From assembly GCA_030063045.1 (NCBI GenBank), contig JAQSEB010000059.1, positions 4,092,001-4,156,000 on the forward strand: a DNA stretch of 64,000 nt, given 5' to 3'. The position numbers and the translations under genes were made by a program. Position 1 is the stretch's first letter. Each line of letters starts with the position of its first letter. The notes beneath the pieces are model-generated. The model saw only the letters and a program-made list of their open reading frames with translations, did no database searches and was not told where the DNA came from. The stretch comes from Pratylenchus scribneri (taxonomy: Eukaryota; Nematoda; Chromadorea; Rhabditida; Pratylenchidae). Positions 10,701 to 24,000 of the stretch are shown in pieces.

Positions 10701-13700
10701 GCTGAAATTCGGCGAACTGCCGAATTTCGACTCAATTTTACTGAAGCACAACGAATTTGATGGGAATTGGTGGGTTGAGGAGGAGGTGGATTGGGAATAT
10801 TATTGTGCTGGGCAGGGGAAGGAGGAAGATCGGCTGGAATTGGGTTTACAATTAAAGAAGTGGTAAAATGGTTAATTGGGAAAAGTAGGTAAAAGCATAT
10901 GAACTACCTGTGCAAAATTGTTGGGGTACACTTCCTCGGCCGAATGAGAGGGTGGTGGATGGATTCCTTTGTGGAGGAGGCGGTGGAATGCCCCCTCCGG
11001 GCCCATTCATTGGATTATTGCCTCGGGGCACTAAATGGGAAGGAGGTCAAAATTAGAATAAATTAAAATAAAATACCCGAATGATTTCGTCGACCAATGG
11101 TCGCATAATTGGCGCCAATCCCGGCTGCCGCATAAATTTGTTGTTGTTTTTGTTGTGGCTGCTCCAAATCGACGGTGATCACTTTCAACTGCAAAAATGC
11201 CCAAAATATTCCCTCAATTCAATTTAAATTTACGGTGATTGTGTCTCCGGATTGATGGATTAATTGGACCACTTGCTCATGGCTGGCCGAACGAACATCC
11301 ACTCCGTTGATTTCGAGTAGAAAATCACCTGGCCTTAATCCCGCCCTCATCGCCATTCCCTGCATATCAACGCCCTCAAAGAATTGAAGGGCGGGGATGG
11401 CCGGTGTTGGATGGAATTCCAATTGCATTGAATCAACATCTAAAATGTAGGGGAATGGATTGAGGCAATCAAAGAGTTGGGGGAATACGTCTTGCCCCGC
11501 GAAGGATGAAGCCGAATCCCTTTGGTCCCCTTGGAATGACCAAAATTCGGGCAATGTTTGATTCGAAGCCGGGCTGCTGATGTTGAACAGATTCGGCCGG
11601 AATTCTGCGTAAAGTGCCATAATCGGCCACCGAACTGGACATACTAGGACTGGGGCTTATTTTGCCCTATAAAATGGATTATTTTAATTCACATTCCCCC
11701 CTTCCATTTTGCCTGATAATGATTTGGCACATTTGCGGAAGAGAATCGATTTTGGGATTGGGAGGCAATTGTGGAGGACGAAGATGAACAATGGGAAAGG
11801 GAACGGCGCCTTATTTGGCCATCCTGTATTGAAAACTGGCGGCTGGAAAGTCGTCGACGAGGATTCAATTTTGGAGTCTCACGGAATGGAACTGAAAAAA
11901 ATGAAATAGGATAATTAAATAATTCACAACTTCGACTTTGCCTCTCAACCAAAAACATTTGCCGATAATGGCCAAAAGTGTATTGTTGAAATATTTGTTG
12001 GGTTTGGGATGGCCAAATTGGCCAAAATGGGGAAAAGGACATTTTCGGATGGACCTTTAGGGCTGGATATTTTTGTGGAATATGTACAAAATGGATGGAA
12101 TGGGATGGGGGCATTCGTCCACTAATCCACCCCCACAAATAATTCATCAAAATTCTGCCGGTCCAACGGTCACTCTCATTCAGCCAACGGGGCAATCATC
12201 TCGCCCCCTCCCTCCCTTCCATTCCCTTACCAAATTCCCCTAATTTTCCCAATCCCATCCCTTCATTAATTCATTTTTCCTCTGTGGATTGACAGCCGCT
12301 AATCCGCGCGACAAGTCGCGCAAAAAAGCGGATAAGATGGAAAAATTAATTCGGTGGGAGGGGAATGGACAAATGGATGGATGGACAGGACATTATGATG
12401 GTCACCAAAAACAACCAAAAAAAAGAAGGGGGAACATTAATGGATTCCTCGAAGGATGTACTATAATAATGTGTTACCCCAGAAATTCAACAAAATAATT
12501 AGACACACCGATATTTTGGGGAGTGTGCCCGCGGATAATATCCACCACTGGCAAATTTCCCACAATTTGTGCGACGTGAATTGCCGTTTGGTTTTGGCGA
12601 TTCAACAGCCCTGGATTGGCCCCTCGATATAGAAGTACTTGGGCACAGTCAACTCGCCCATTTACGGCACAAACATGCAATGGACTATTCCCATTCACAT
12701 TTCGGGCATTCATGTCCGCCCCATAAAATATCAATTGTTCCACGTGTTTGGCCAATCCATTTTTACATGCCTTTAGGGAATAATATTGAAATAATTGTTT
12801 TTGGGACCCAACTTGATGGAGTGCCGTATTCCCGTGCATATCAACCACTTGGAGGTCGGCTGCTTCAGCCAATAACATTTCGGCCACTTCCGGATTGGAA
12901 TCAGTGCTCAACATATTATAATAAAGGGGCTAAGTGGGGCATTTTAATTGATATTGGAATGAAATAATAATTACGGTGAGGCCAATCAAATCTCGATAAT
13001 TTGGAGAGGCGCCCAATTCAAGAAGAATCTATATTGAAATGGAAATACTCAATAATTATATGAGGGTAATGGATGGATGGTTTACCCGAACATTGTCGGC
13101 AACGGAGAGGAAGGCGGCTTTGTGCATTCCAGTCTAATTAATTCAATGTATTGGAAAAGGGCTTTCGGATTGACTGAACCTGTCCTTCGGTGTTCCGAAA
13201 GTCAAGATGGGCCCCACCGCCAACCAATTGGACCAAAACTTCCCGATTGCCAGGGATTCCCGAAGCCAGTGTCAGAGGCGTTTCACCGTGGGCATCGTGG
13301 AAGTTTGGGTCCATTCCTTGGGTGCAAAGCCTTTCCACTTTTTGGGCATTTTTTTGCTGAATTGCATCGGCCAATTTCCTCAAATTTGACTTTGAATGCA
13401 CCGAGCGAAGTGCCTTCTCGTCCAATCGAAGCATTTTATATACCCGTTTTTTATATTTTAACTAAATAAATTAATTTGGACATTTTTGGCAATGGGCACA
13501 ACCTCAACATAAGGGACACAATCATGGAATGGATAATCTCGAATTGGCCGATCCTCGAGCAAAAATTTGCCAGCCCTTCCATCGCAGGGAGGAAGGAAAA
13601 GGCCAAAATTGAAATATTGAGGAAGTTGTTGAGGCAATGATTCCAACAAACGACGTTTAATGTCCCAAACAAGTTCATCGAGGGGAACGGAGAAACATTT

Positions 13701-14422
13701 CTACAGGATGAGGGAAATGGATGGATATTTGGGATTGGGATGGCGGCTATTAAATGTAAAAGGGGGGAGGAGATTGACTCTAAATCCATTAAGCAGATTT
13801 GGGAAATTGGCTGAAATCAACTGAAGACTAAATGAAGGCAGGTGGGAAGATCAACCACTAAAATAGTAAATGCGCCAACCGTTAATCTTTCCTTCACTCA
13901 AATCAACTTAATCCTCTCTCTCAAAAAAAAAACAAGTCAATCAAAATATCCTGAAGGCGAAGGTCGATTGACAGGTTCTTTTGATTGGCCAAAATTCAGA
14001 ATTGTGAAGGAATGAATATGCGTTTTTGTAGATAAATGGAATCTACCATCAATACATTTCTCCCAAACTCGCCTGCATCTGAAGTTCGGGCACAAAAATT
14101 TGCAAATTAATTTGTTGGGCAGTGGCCCCTTCCCCATTGATCAACATTCCATTTTCGATTCCAACGCCCAAAGTGCTCAATGAATCTTCGGCCGTTGCCG
14201 TCCTCAACGAAAGTGAAGGTGAAGCACTGCCACCGGAGGAGGAGGAGAACGAATCGACCACCGGTGGGCCAACACCAATTGGAAATGAGGAGGAGGATGT
14301 GGACGGGGAAGAGGAAGGATGAATTGTTGGAGGATGATGATGAAGATGATGATGAATGTTGGATGGCATTGGATGTGGGGATGGCATTGGCAACATGCCT
14401 TCTTTTTTGGCTGATTTTGGTG
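7704..14422 (-). CDS. shn-1: SHANK/ProSAP postsynaptic scaffold protein
   Basis: About 19 exons join in frame to roughly 1,340 residues. Domains in order: an N-terminal Ser/Pro-rich stretch (exon 14073-14422); the SPN domain (LQIFVPELQMQ, then NFGLFLPPCDGRAGKFL, then YKKRVYK); ankyrin repeats (13461 down to 12509); a Ser/Arg linker; a PDZ domain (PKGFGFILRGAR, then the LRPGDFLLEINGVDV segment); a long proline-rich region with polyproline runs; and a C-terminal SAM domain (EWKPRDVNEWLEELGL), ending at TAA 7704-7706. No SH3 domain is visible between ankyrin and PDZ. Three introns must start with GC rather than GT (donors just below 14073, 11713 and 8118) to keep frame and homology. SHANK organises receptors and actin at synapses. 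The true N-terminus may lie in an exon upstream of 14422; the first in-frame ATG is at 14396. A MITE sits in the last large intron. Confidence 0.9.
8541..9165 (+). mobile_element. MITE copy 1, in a SHANK intron
   Basis: A non-coding element of about 620 bp whose ends are imperfect inverted repeats of about 150 bp. The left arm contains TTTATAAAAAAGATAGAGAA and the right arm its diverged reverse complement near 9070. Each arm continues into CCATACCAAGATCATCAAAA or its reverse. A unit of about 50 bp with AAAATACGGTAGCAGGAGGA is tandemly duplicated at 8815-8900. It lies wholly inside the SHANK intron 8344-9213. No transposase is present, so mobilisation would need a partner element. Confidence 0.8.
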
Positions 14423-15645
14423 CTGAAATGATTCAAAATTTAATAAAAAGATTGCGTAAATTGGCATAAATGCCATCAAGCATGAATAAAAAGGGAAGGG
14501 CGTGCTAATTGGATTTATTCAAATTTTAAATCCAAAACCTGAAATTAGAGGGGAAAGAGAAAATGGAGGGATTGAATTGAATGAATGATTGGAATTGGAA
14601 ATAAATTAATGGGATAGGCAAATATGGATGGAAGGAATATTGTAGCCAATTCATTCAATGAATTTAATTGACCCCCACTCCCCATTTTGCCCTCTTTTTG
14701 ACGGCTTTTTACCCATTTTAAATAATATTTGGAAGAAGCAACAAAAATATAAAATCGATTCAAAAGGACATAAAAATGAAGAAGATCCGCTGGAACTGAT
14801 AAGCCTCGACCCCGACCTTGGGAAGAGGGACAAAATAATGGAATGAAAAAGATGGGGGATTGGGGCATGGACGGACACCTTTGGATGTGCTCAACAATTG
14901 AGATTTTATGGGGGAAAATTCCAATTGATAAGAACACTTTGTAGAATGGAATGGGAGGGAGGGAATTGTTGGCCTTCCATTGTGAATTTGCTTGAGGGGA
15001 ATTGAATGGGGGAATGATGATTGTGGCGGCAACAAAATCAGCAGAAAAAGAGTCGAATGATTCTTCCTATTTTGGGGACATGCTTCTGGGGACATTGCGC
15101 TTACATTAATGGAAATGGATGGATGACTGGGTTTACGATTACCAATTTTGGGGGTTGGAATTGGAATGGAGAGGAAGCAGGGACGTGGAAAAAGACACGG
15201 TTGGGGGCGACAAGGATTGAAAGGGAAGAGGGCAACCGATTAATTACACGTTTTTTTGGAGGGAAAGAGTGGAGAGGGCCAAAGGGGGAAAAGGAGGGGA
15301 TTGGATGGATTGCTTTTGCCCCTGGGGACATTCGGAGAGGAAAGGGGGAACATGTTTTCGGGGGCAAAGAACAACCAATTGGGGGCAATTATTCGAAGAC
15401 AAAGAGGGCCAATCATTATTCCCTCATTGATGGTTGGTGGTTGGGAAGAAGACCCAACCAAAATTGGAAAAAAAATCACAAAAAAAGGGGGAAAATTTAT
15501 GAAAAGCCGATAAATTGGCCTTCATAAATCGATCCAATATGTAAATATATTGGCCACATTGTTCATTGTTGGTCACATTTATGCGCGTGCATTTGGCCAA
15601 CACAATAACCGGTCAACCAATTCTTCACCCATCCAACTAATTCAG

Positions 15646-16083
15646 TCAGTAGGCCTCTCCCCCTCCTTCACTCTTCGACCAACATTTGTCATTTTGTGCG
15701 CGATTTTGCCGCTGTTTGGACATTGTGGTCAAGGAAGGAGAAGGAAGAAGGGATTCTCGGGTAAAAGGGATGGCGGACGGACGGCCATTGCCCCTCGATG
15801 CACGGCGACGACGACCAATGATGATGATGATGATTGGACGACTTTGTGTCTTCTTTGCGACCATTGAAGAGGAAGAAGGATTGGATGGAAGAAAGGGGGG
15901 GATTGGGATGAACATACGCCGAGGGGGACGGGAGGAGGATTGCTGACGGCGAATCCGTCGCCTCATCCCCTCCTCGCCTTCTTCTTTCAATCCGACTGCC
16001 CCATCGTCTTCCGCGAAAATCGATTTCCTCGGATCATCGGATGGTCGTCCACCCTTTCCTTGCAACCAGCCGATGCTGACCAT
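15646..16083 (-). CDS. Candidate upstream exon, low confidence
   Basis: An open frame of about 145 codons in a GC-richer patch encodes an Arg/Ser-rich, low-complexity sequence (for example RRRIRRQQSSSRPPRR and repeated isoleucines). An acceptor-like TGGTCAG precedes part of it. It lies on the SHANK strand and could be a 5' exon of that gene or untranslated sequence. No homology is recognised, and the opposite strand is also open, so this may be chance. Confidence 0.15.
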   Translation of the reverse strand: MVSIGWLQGKGGRPSDDPRKSIFAEDDGAVGLKEEGEEGMRRRIRRQQSSSRPPRRMFIPIPPFLPSNPSSSSMVAKKTQSRPIIIIIIGRRRRASRGNGRPSAIPFTRESLLPSPSLTTMSKQRQNRAQNDKCWSKSEGGGEAY

Positions 16084-19000
16084 TCAGCCACATTAGAGTG
16101 GAAGAGGGGGGGGGGGGGATAATGGGAAGGGAATATGCGTTGATTGGGCACAAATGTGGAGGGAATAGGCAAACCCGAGTGCATTTTGGCTGGGAAAAGC
16201 CTGGATGAAAGCATTGGATAGCCGCTGGGCCCTCCTTTCCCCATACTTTCTCCCCAAAGGGTGGACAACGCCCGGGACGGGTAATTGCGGCGGAATAAGG
16301 GGAAATTCCCTTCAATCCGCCTTCTTCCCCGCCGGGGTTGCTGCTGGCCATCGTCCAGTGAGGAAGGAGCAGCGCAAAACCCAAATGAGAAGGGCTACAG
16401 CAGGAAGGGCCGAATCGATTGGCTTTGGAGGAAGCAAATATAAAGTGGTTGAGGAGAAGGAATGAGGGCAAAACTAGAGGCACAAAAATAAAGCCAACAA
16501 TTCGGACCAGAGAGCCGCGCGATGGATGTTGGCCAGCAATCAAGGGAGGAATGACCTTGACGGAATGGATGCAATGAACGGCAGAGGAAGAGGGAGGAAT
16601 GAAGAAGCTGAATATATGTGGGAATTGGCATTGGAAATTAGGGCAAAAATGAATGAGAATTGAATAGTTTGATAATATAATTGAAAGGCAATGAATGGGC
16701 CCATTCATTTTATCAAAAAAGAAAATAAACATTGGATTGTAATGGGAAAGTATGAAACCGCAAAATGAAGCCAAAAAAGGGTTGGGCCAAATTTTTTTGG
16801 GAAAAATGAACCAAAAGAAAAAAGGAAGGGAACAACGAGATTGGAGGAAAGGAAAGGAAAATAATAATTCGAAATGCAAAGAAGCCGAGAAGAAGGTTCC
16901 ACAAAGGTTTATGGAAAAGAGGGGGGGGGGGGGGGGACAAAGCCGTGAATAAGCATGTGAGAAAGGAAAAGAAAGGGACCAAAAAAATGGGTGGGGATCA
17001 AATGCCAAAAATGGGAAAAGGGAATTTTGGGATTGGCCAAGTCATGCAAACAAACAATCCAAAACTAAACCTTCGATGGATGGATGGAATCATCCTCGGA
17101 TTGAAATGAAACCATCGACATAAACAAAAAAGGAAAAAAGGAAATGAGGCAATCGAGAGAGTGGAATATTAGAGGTTTTCACTATAAATTGGATGGCCGA
17201 TTATTTGGCACTTTCCTTCTCGGCCAAATTGAATTACTTGCTTATCGAATTTTGGGCACTCATTTTTCTGCCCATTTTGCTTCTCAACCCAATTTTCATG
17301 GCCGAATGGCCAATGGCCATCGAAGATTGTGGGCAAAAGGACTTTCTTTGAATTCATAGTCATCTTCGGCACTTCATTGTTTGGGGGCAATTGGGCATAC
17401 AAAATATTTGGAATGGAATGAAAGGAGCCATTTCCGATTGTTGTGTTGGATGTTTTGGCCTAATTTTAGGCCAAGAAAAGAGAGGAAAGAGTACAAGACT
17501 TTTTGGGGAATTTGCTTCGACAAAGACCGCCGTTCCTTGGCAACTCCGATTTAAAAAGGGAAAAGAAATAAGTAAATAATTGACATTTAAAATTAGTTGG
17601 ATTTGGATTGGAATTTTGGATGAAATAACATTGTTGAATATTGGAATATATGGATTGGGTCAATGAAAGAGAATGGGGTGGTTCGGATTTCTTTTCAATG
17701 GATGGAAATGGAAGGAATGGCATTGGCAAACAAACCAACAGAGGCGAATGAATTAATGAATGAAAACACAAAATTTTTGGAACAAATTGGATCAATATGC
17801 TCAATCAATGTGGGAAGTGGACAATGCCAAACGGAAATGGAGGGAGGGGGAATGAGAAAGCAATAAGATGATCCGATTTGAGGGGAATGACCCACCGATG
17901 GATGGATTGGATTGGATTGGTTGATGAATGCGCGAGGATCAAGTGGCCGATGGCGCGAAGTCGAATTGGAGGGAAGAAAATGAGCAAATGAGGGGAAATG
18001 GAGGTCGAAGGAGGAGAAGGGCCATATCCTGCATTGGATGGAGGGGACGGGAACCAATTAGGAGGAATGTGGATGGATGGACTGGATGGATGGACACTGA
18101 CTGGATTGGATTTTAGGGGATTTGAGGGGGAATGGCGGCTTGTTTAAGATACAAGGGCAAATGAAGGAAGGAAGGGATGAGTGAATGAAGATGGGGAATA
18201 GATCTACTTATTAGCCTCATATGTGGGAATTTGTTTTTTTTTGAGGGATTTGGATGGATAAAGTTAATCCATCCATCAATTTGATTAATTAATCATTCAA
18301 TATTTACATTCATTCCTTTGCATTGATGAGGTCAATGAATACAAAATAAACGAATTTGGGTTTGCAAAATGTTCCAAAAATAGTCAAAAAACGACGTCGG
18401 CATTGAAATTCGATGAGCATTCATTCATCCATGGAAATCCATTCCCCCCCCCCCCCCCCCCCCAATTTTGTTTATTCTAATTCTCCATTTTTTAATTCAA
18501 TTTTTTTCCATTAAATTCCATAAAATCAAAATCAGTTTTGCCCCCACTTTGCCACCATTCTCAATTTCCTGTGCCCCATGCCAATATGCTGCCACCACAT
18601 TATCGCAAATCCCAATCCCCTCAATGGCTAATTGCCCCCAATCCCCCACCCACCTTTTCCCCCTAAACTCCTTGGCAACCGACCACCAAATTCCCACAAT
18701 TATTCCCTCATATTCAGTTCTTGTTAATCCATTCCCTACTAACTCTTTTTTCAAAATCATTCGCCGCACAATTTTCAATTTTCCCAAAGTCAAATTTGCA
18801 AAAAAACAAAACAAAATATTCCCAAATGCCCAAAGGAAAAAAACATCATTCAAAAATATTTACCACCCTCACTCAAATCAACATAAAAATATAAAAATGT
18901 GATGGCAATCCATTTTGAATGAATATTTTGTGAGCCAGACGGCCTTTTTTGATTTTGAGGAGGGCATTTTTGCAAAAGAATATTTCCTTCCTTCCTTTCA

Positions 19001-19544
19001 TTTATTCATTCATTCAATGCAATCCGCCGACCATTTTGCCATTTTCACGGAATTTTCCACGCAATTCATCAAACAAATCTATGTTTTCTGAATTCTCCCA
19101 AAATTCTTGGCATCATCTTTCTTTAGTCGCATGTGCCCTTTCTCTACAATTTAGCTCATTTTCTGGATAAATCATTTCTTCCCCCATTTTATGAATCCTC
19201 CAACAAAATTCATCCAAAAATATGTTTAAAAAAGGACCTGGAAAAGTTCATTTTGTTTGGTTGCCAAGTTTTTGAGTCCATTTTTCACTTCCTTTAGCCA
19301 ATTAGCTACTGTGCTGAATATTTGATGAAAAAAACAAAAGATACTAAGAAAGACTGGGAAAAAGAGGAATCCGGCGAAGAATGAAAGTTAAAGCCTATTA
19401 TGCAATGAATAATAATAATAATATTTAATATTATTTATGAATATTTTGCTCACACGGCATTTATTCAATCCAAAATATGAAAAATTATAAATTGGCTAAA
19501 TATGGGGAATCGAATGATTGCTGTCATCGCGCCTCCTAATAAAC

Positions 19545-20090
19545 TGCTAGAAATCATATTCATTTAAACCTCAATAATATATTCAAATTAAAATTTATGG
19601 AAAAATATTTATATCAAAAGATGGAGAATTTTCCGCTCTACAAAACCAAACCAAGATCATCAAAAACGGTCAGGATTGAAGGAAGTTATGAACGCGCGAA
19701 GGTGGTGACATCAAAAACTGCAAAAGGAAGGAATCCAAGAAGGAAGATTAGGTGATATGCCCTCAAGGCATTTCCTCTGCCTTTGATTGAAGAGGAGATG
19801 CCGCTATCTGCTACCGTATTTTATTTTCCCTTCCTTTAATCAACGAGGGAGTGTTAAACATCCAACATGACATGACCTCAAGGCACATCACCCATAAAGT
19901 AATAAATGTAAATATTCACATTATTTTAAATGTTTGTAACTCATCAATAATTGGATCGTTTTTGATGATCTTGGTATGGTTTTGTGGAGCGAAGAATTCT
20001 CTATCTTTTTTATAAATATTTTTCAATAAATTTTGTAAATGAATATTTTGCTTGGGTTTAATATGATGGCACTCATTTTCATTAATTTCC
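19545..20090 (-). mobile_element. MITE copy 2
   Basis: The same family as copy 1 in opposite orientation. Its right end (AAATTAATGAAAATGAGTGC when reversed) matches the left end of copy 1 nearly base for base over about 100 bp, including ATTAAACCCAAGCAAAATAT. The internal segments with ATGCCTTGAGG-type motifs and the ACTCCCTCGTTGATTAAAGG segment are shared. The left end is more diverged, so that boundary is approximate. Confidence 0.75.
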
Positions 20091-20408
20091 ATTAAAGGAC
20101 ATTTAGTAGGATATGGTATTCCAAAGGTGGTTGTTCCCTTGTTAAGCTCATTTCTCCACTCAAATTTGTCAAAAGAACGAACATTTTAATCTGATTTAAG
20201 ATTACTAAATTAGTAAAAAACATGAACATGTTTCCCTGAAACAAATCATTCCCCCCCCCCCCCTTTCAATTCAACAAATTTTCTGCGTCATTTGCACCAT
20301 TCCGACCACCCCCCCCCCCTCCTCCCCAACTTGTTTGTCTCTTTCCCATAAAAGGGGGCAATATATTTATTACTCACTCATATTCCACTGCCCAAAAATA
20401 TCCAATTT

Positions 20409-20418
20409 TATATAAAAG
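20409..20418 (+). promoter_or_regulatory. TATA-box-like motif
   Basis: TATATAAAAG lies about 270 bp upstream of the start of the small gene at 20690. It matches the TATA consensus, but in AT-rich DNA this is weak evidence. Confidence 0.25.
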
Positions 20419-20689
20419 CCCACACCCTCCCTTCCAAAAATATTTCATATCCAAAAATAATTCTGCCCTCAATCCACTTTTCATCTTTCAATTCGCATTG
20501 AATGAATGTGCCAGCGGGGTATCCAAAATAATAATTCCCTCTCAAATATATAAATCCTCTCAAACCAATTTTTCATCCTCTTTTTTGAACCAATATTAAA
20601 TCACATTTTTAGCCAATTTAGACAAAAATTAATATAAAATCTATTCATTAATTCATTCCATTCCATTCCACTTTATTCTGACTCTGTCC

Positions 20690-21091
20690 ATGTCCGGTTC
20701 AGCCCAATCTGGGTCCACTCTTTGCATTGTTCAACAACAACAAAACAACAATAATATTAACAAATCAAAAGAACAACGACCCCAATTGAAGGTGGCCATG
20801 ATGGCACGAAATTCATCCCTTGGCGAAAATGTTCCACCGAATGGAGGCGCCGAGGTATTCACCCAAAATATTTGTAATTCCTACCAAATCCCAATTTTTC
20901 AGTCAAGTCGGCAACAAAGCCATTTGGCCCCGCCGCCGGTCACTCCGGACAGTCCTCGGCCACAAAAAGGCGATCCACGAGGTTCATTCCCTTCTGCCAT
21001 TTATTCAACATAATCTAATCATTTAGAATCCCCTTTGGCTGCCGTCGGTTCATTGACAATTCCGTTGCCCAAAAACCAAACAAAAAATTAA
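20690..21091 (+). CDS. Small unrecognised Gln/Asn- and Pro-rich protein
   Basis: Three exons (20690-20853, about 20902-20980, about 21027-21091) join in consistent phase across introns starting GTATTC and GTTCAT and ending TTTTTCAG and TCATTTAG. The product is about 102 residues. It opens with a Gln/Asn-rich stretch (VQQQQNNNNINKSK), has a basic ARNSSLGE segment that could be a phosphorylation site, and a proline-rich part (HLAPPPVTPDSPRPQKGD). No domain, signal peptide or membrane helix is visible and I do not recognise the family. The clean exon phasing is the main support; further downstream exons cannot be excluded. Confidence 0.5.
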
Positions 21092-24000
21092 CAAATCGAA
21101 TTCATGGAAAATTGGATCAACTTTGTTGATTGCCACCCGAAACACAAATTCCCCCCATTCTAACACATTCTTTGTATAAATATTTGCTATTTTGATAAAT
21201 TTGGCCAAAATTCAGGCTTTTTTGAGAGGAAAATTTGTTTTTAAAAATGGCATTAGAGGAATTCCAACAAATTGGAGCATATTTATTTTCCCATTTAGGA
21301 ATATAAAGTCGAGAGCATCTTCCACCCCCCCCCCCCCTCTCCTTCAATGGACATTTTCGCCGCAACAAATTCTTCATTTGGTGCTGTCACTTCCACTTCA
21401 TCGCCCTCATTTCTTCCCATTTTCTTTTCCTCCAATTCATTCATTGACTTCTTCGATTCATTCATTCATCAATGCCATTTTGGACCATTCTTCGATCAAA
21501 AAATGGACGAAATAAACCAAACCAACCAACCAACTACATTTATTATGTATTTTGTTTTGTTTTGGTGTGGATTATATAAAAAAGTCACCTAAATGTGCCT
21601 CCCTCTTCCATCCTTTGTCCTTCGGGCTGTAATCTGATCCACCCAAAGGGCACATCCATCCATCCTTTCTTTCAATTTCCCATGGCCACTTTTCCTTTCC
21701 ATTTGGCCCTCTTAACTTTTTGACTTTGCCCCTTTGTAATTAAAACAAAAAATGCATTATTATTTTCCATCCAACATTTTTTCCAATAAACTTTTCCTCG
21801 GCGACAAATTAAAAATGTCATAAAATTGTTTGGCCATTCTTTTCATTTTTCCAAATTCTAGACACAAATTTCCTCAAAAGAAGCCAATTTTCTTTAACCA
21901 AATCTATTGGCTTTTTTATGGGTGGCCAAATTGGCCAATGCCCTCTGCCTGGATCGTCCCCCATTTTTGGGAAAATGTTTGGGACCAGCCGGCGGCGGCG
22001 GATGTTTTGCCTTTGCCCAAATTTGTGGTTGGTCGATTCATGGCCCCAAAAGTCCCTCATTTCCCTCCTTTAACTTTGGCCAATGGAAAATTACCCTGGC
22101 TGGTGCCCGAAAGTGAAGGGAGGGAGGGAAGAAGACGAATGTGCGAACCGCATAAAAGGCAATGGATGTTGGGAGGAGGATCGATGGGGGAAGAGGCACT
22201 TGGCCTTGGCCCTTGGCAAAATTGACTGGTCGAATGATGAGAAAGAATGGAGGGGAAAGAGAAGGCATTGGCCATAAAATGGGCAGAGTAAGAGCCTTCA
22301 TCCCACATTTTGCCTTACTATTCTGCTTATAGACAGCCAGCCACTGACAAAACTAAGCCAGGGAATGGGCCCCGTTGCACATTCCGGTCCAGCAAACAGC
22401 GCCAACGCCGAATAAGCTAGCAGCCACCTCACCGCATTCTTCCGCCAAAAGAAGAAGAAGTTCTTCCCTTCCATTCACTCCCTTCCTTACATTGCAACCA
22501 ACCGCAAATTCCCCCCAACAAAGCATACCCCAATTCCATTCCATTCCAACAGTCATCCCCCTGTCCTTTCCTTTCTTTTCGGGAATTCTTTTCTCCACTT
22601 TCCTTCCCTTTTTATTTCCTTTATGGCCAAGAACCGCCGCAGTCCTCATTTCCCCCTTTGGTGGGGCCGCTCGCGTGTGAAAAATTCCATCGGTGGCACA
22701 AAAAGTCGTCGGTCGGCAATGGCCACCCCCAATTGACTTTGGCCAGGGTCCCCTTCAAATGTAGGGAATTATTTCTTCGTCATTTATTCCCTTTGAATAT
22801 GTAATTTATTCCATGGATATATTGGCCAAATCCATCATCCCTTCCCTTCTTTCCAATTTTGACAAAATCTAATTTATCCTTTTCTACCACCCAAATTCGG
22901 GCTTAATTAATTTTGCTGGACTCAGTTGGTCCACCCAAAATGCCGACAGCCAATTTTGGGGCACAGTCGGCAAATTGGCCAATGAAAATAGAAAATGGGT
23001 CGCAGTTGGTTATTTTGGCCTTCCCCACTGATTTTTGGGAAATTTTCCAAATTGTTTTCATTCATTTGCAGTTTTGGTAACCTTTATTATTTATTTCCAT
23101 TTATTTTCCTCATAATTCCCTTCAAATGATTTCCTCCAAAAACCTTCCCTTTCAATCATTCATAAATTGGTTAAAAACCAATCAAATTTTTGCCCAAATC
23201 GACCAAAACAATGGCCAACTTCCCTTTCTCCTCTAAAATATTTACACTCCATTTTCTCCTTCATCACCCAATCTCCTTCTCCCAAAAAGGAATGTTTCGC
23301 CCAACCAACCCCAATTCACGGTCAATTTAACCCCCATTTGCTTCTTTCCCGGCTTCTTTGGATTCAATCGACCAAAAAATTCCTGGGTCTGGCCAATTCG
23401 CCTGCATTTGACACTTTTCCTTGAATTTTCGCAAATTGCATAAAAAAGAAGGAAATTCATCCAATGGATTACGGTTATAGTGAATGAAATGATGGATGGA
23501 TTCAATTCAAAAAAATAAAAACATTGATTGGCCAATTCGGGCATTTTATTTGCTCCCTAAAGGCCCATTAAAACAAGCAACTTTTTTGCCAATACCAAAA
23601 TATGCCCGGAAGGATTGTTGGATTCCATCATTCATTCATTCATATGGCCAAATGCAAATTGATGACTATTTTATTTTTTTTATAAATGCCAAAATGCCCT
23701 TTACCCACCCAATTTGACTGATTAACATCATTTACATCACCCCATCCATCCATTTATACATTTTGCCGCATTTTTCATTTCCAAAGAACAACACCCCTCC
23801 CATCCTTCAATGCTGCTATTTTCGGACATTGGCTAACTTCCGCATCAGTTTTGCCCCTTTCCCAATTCAATTCCCCCACTTCAGCATCGGCCAAAGCCCA
23901 TTTTGTCCCTCAAATTGGTTCAAAGCTGGAATGGAATGCCACAAAGTTTTGGGTGGACTTCCCCTCCCCTTTTTCTCTTTCTCTTTTGGATAATTAATTC

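Larger units (their letters stand above)
14423..20689. other. Long non-coding interval between SHANK and a small gene
   Basis: About 6.3 kb with no gene I can defend. It holds MITE copy 2, a 20-bp C run at 18444-18463, G runs near 16107-16118 and 16921-16936, and a GC-richer patch at 15.6-16.4 kb that may be an upstream exon. It is the likely site of SHANK 5' exons and promoter. Confidence 0.45.

Noticed and set aside
15021..15527. Plus-strand open frame of 168 codons rich in Gly, Trp and Lys
   Set aside because: It opens at a TTG, is compositionally skewed (G-rich DNA), and lacks homology or neighbouring exons.
16034..17008. Minus-strand open frame of 324 codons
   Set aside because: The translation is Phe/Pro/Ser-rich low complexity spanning a homopolymer run, with no domain. 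Long open frames are expected on the strand opposite A/G-rich DNA.
18497..18853. Minus-strand open frame of 118 codons with normal-looking composition
   Set aside because: It begins at TTG, has no acceptor or donor in a sensible place, and no recognised domain.
22353..22649. Minus-strand frame ending in a two-cysteine motif near GAH, reminiscent of CCHamide-type neuropeptides
   Set aside because: Cysteine spacing does not match that family, there is no signal peptide, and no cleavage site brackets the motif.
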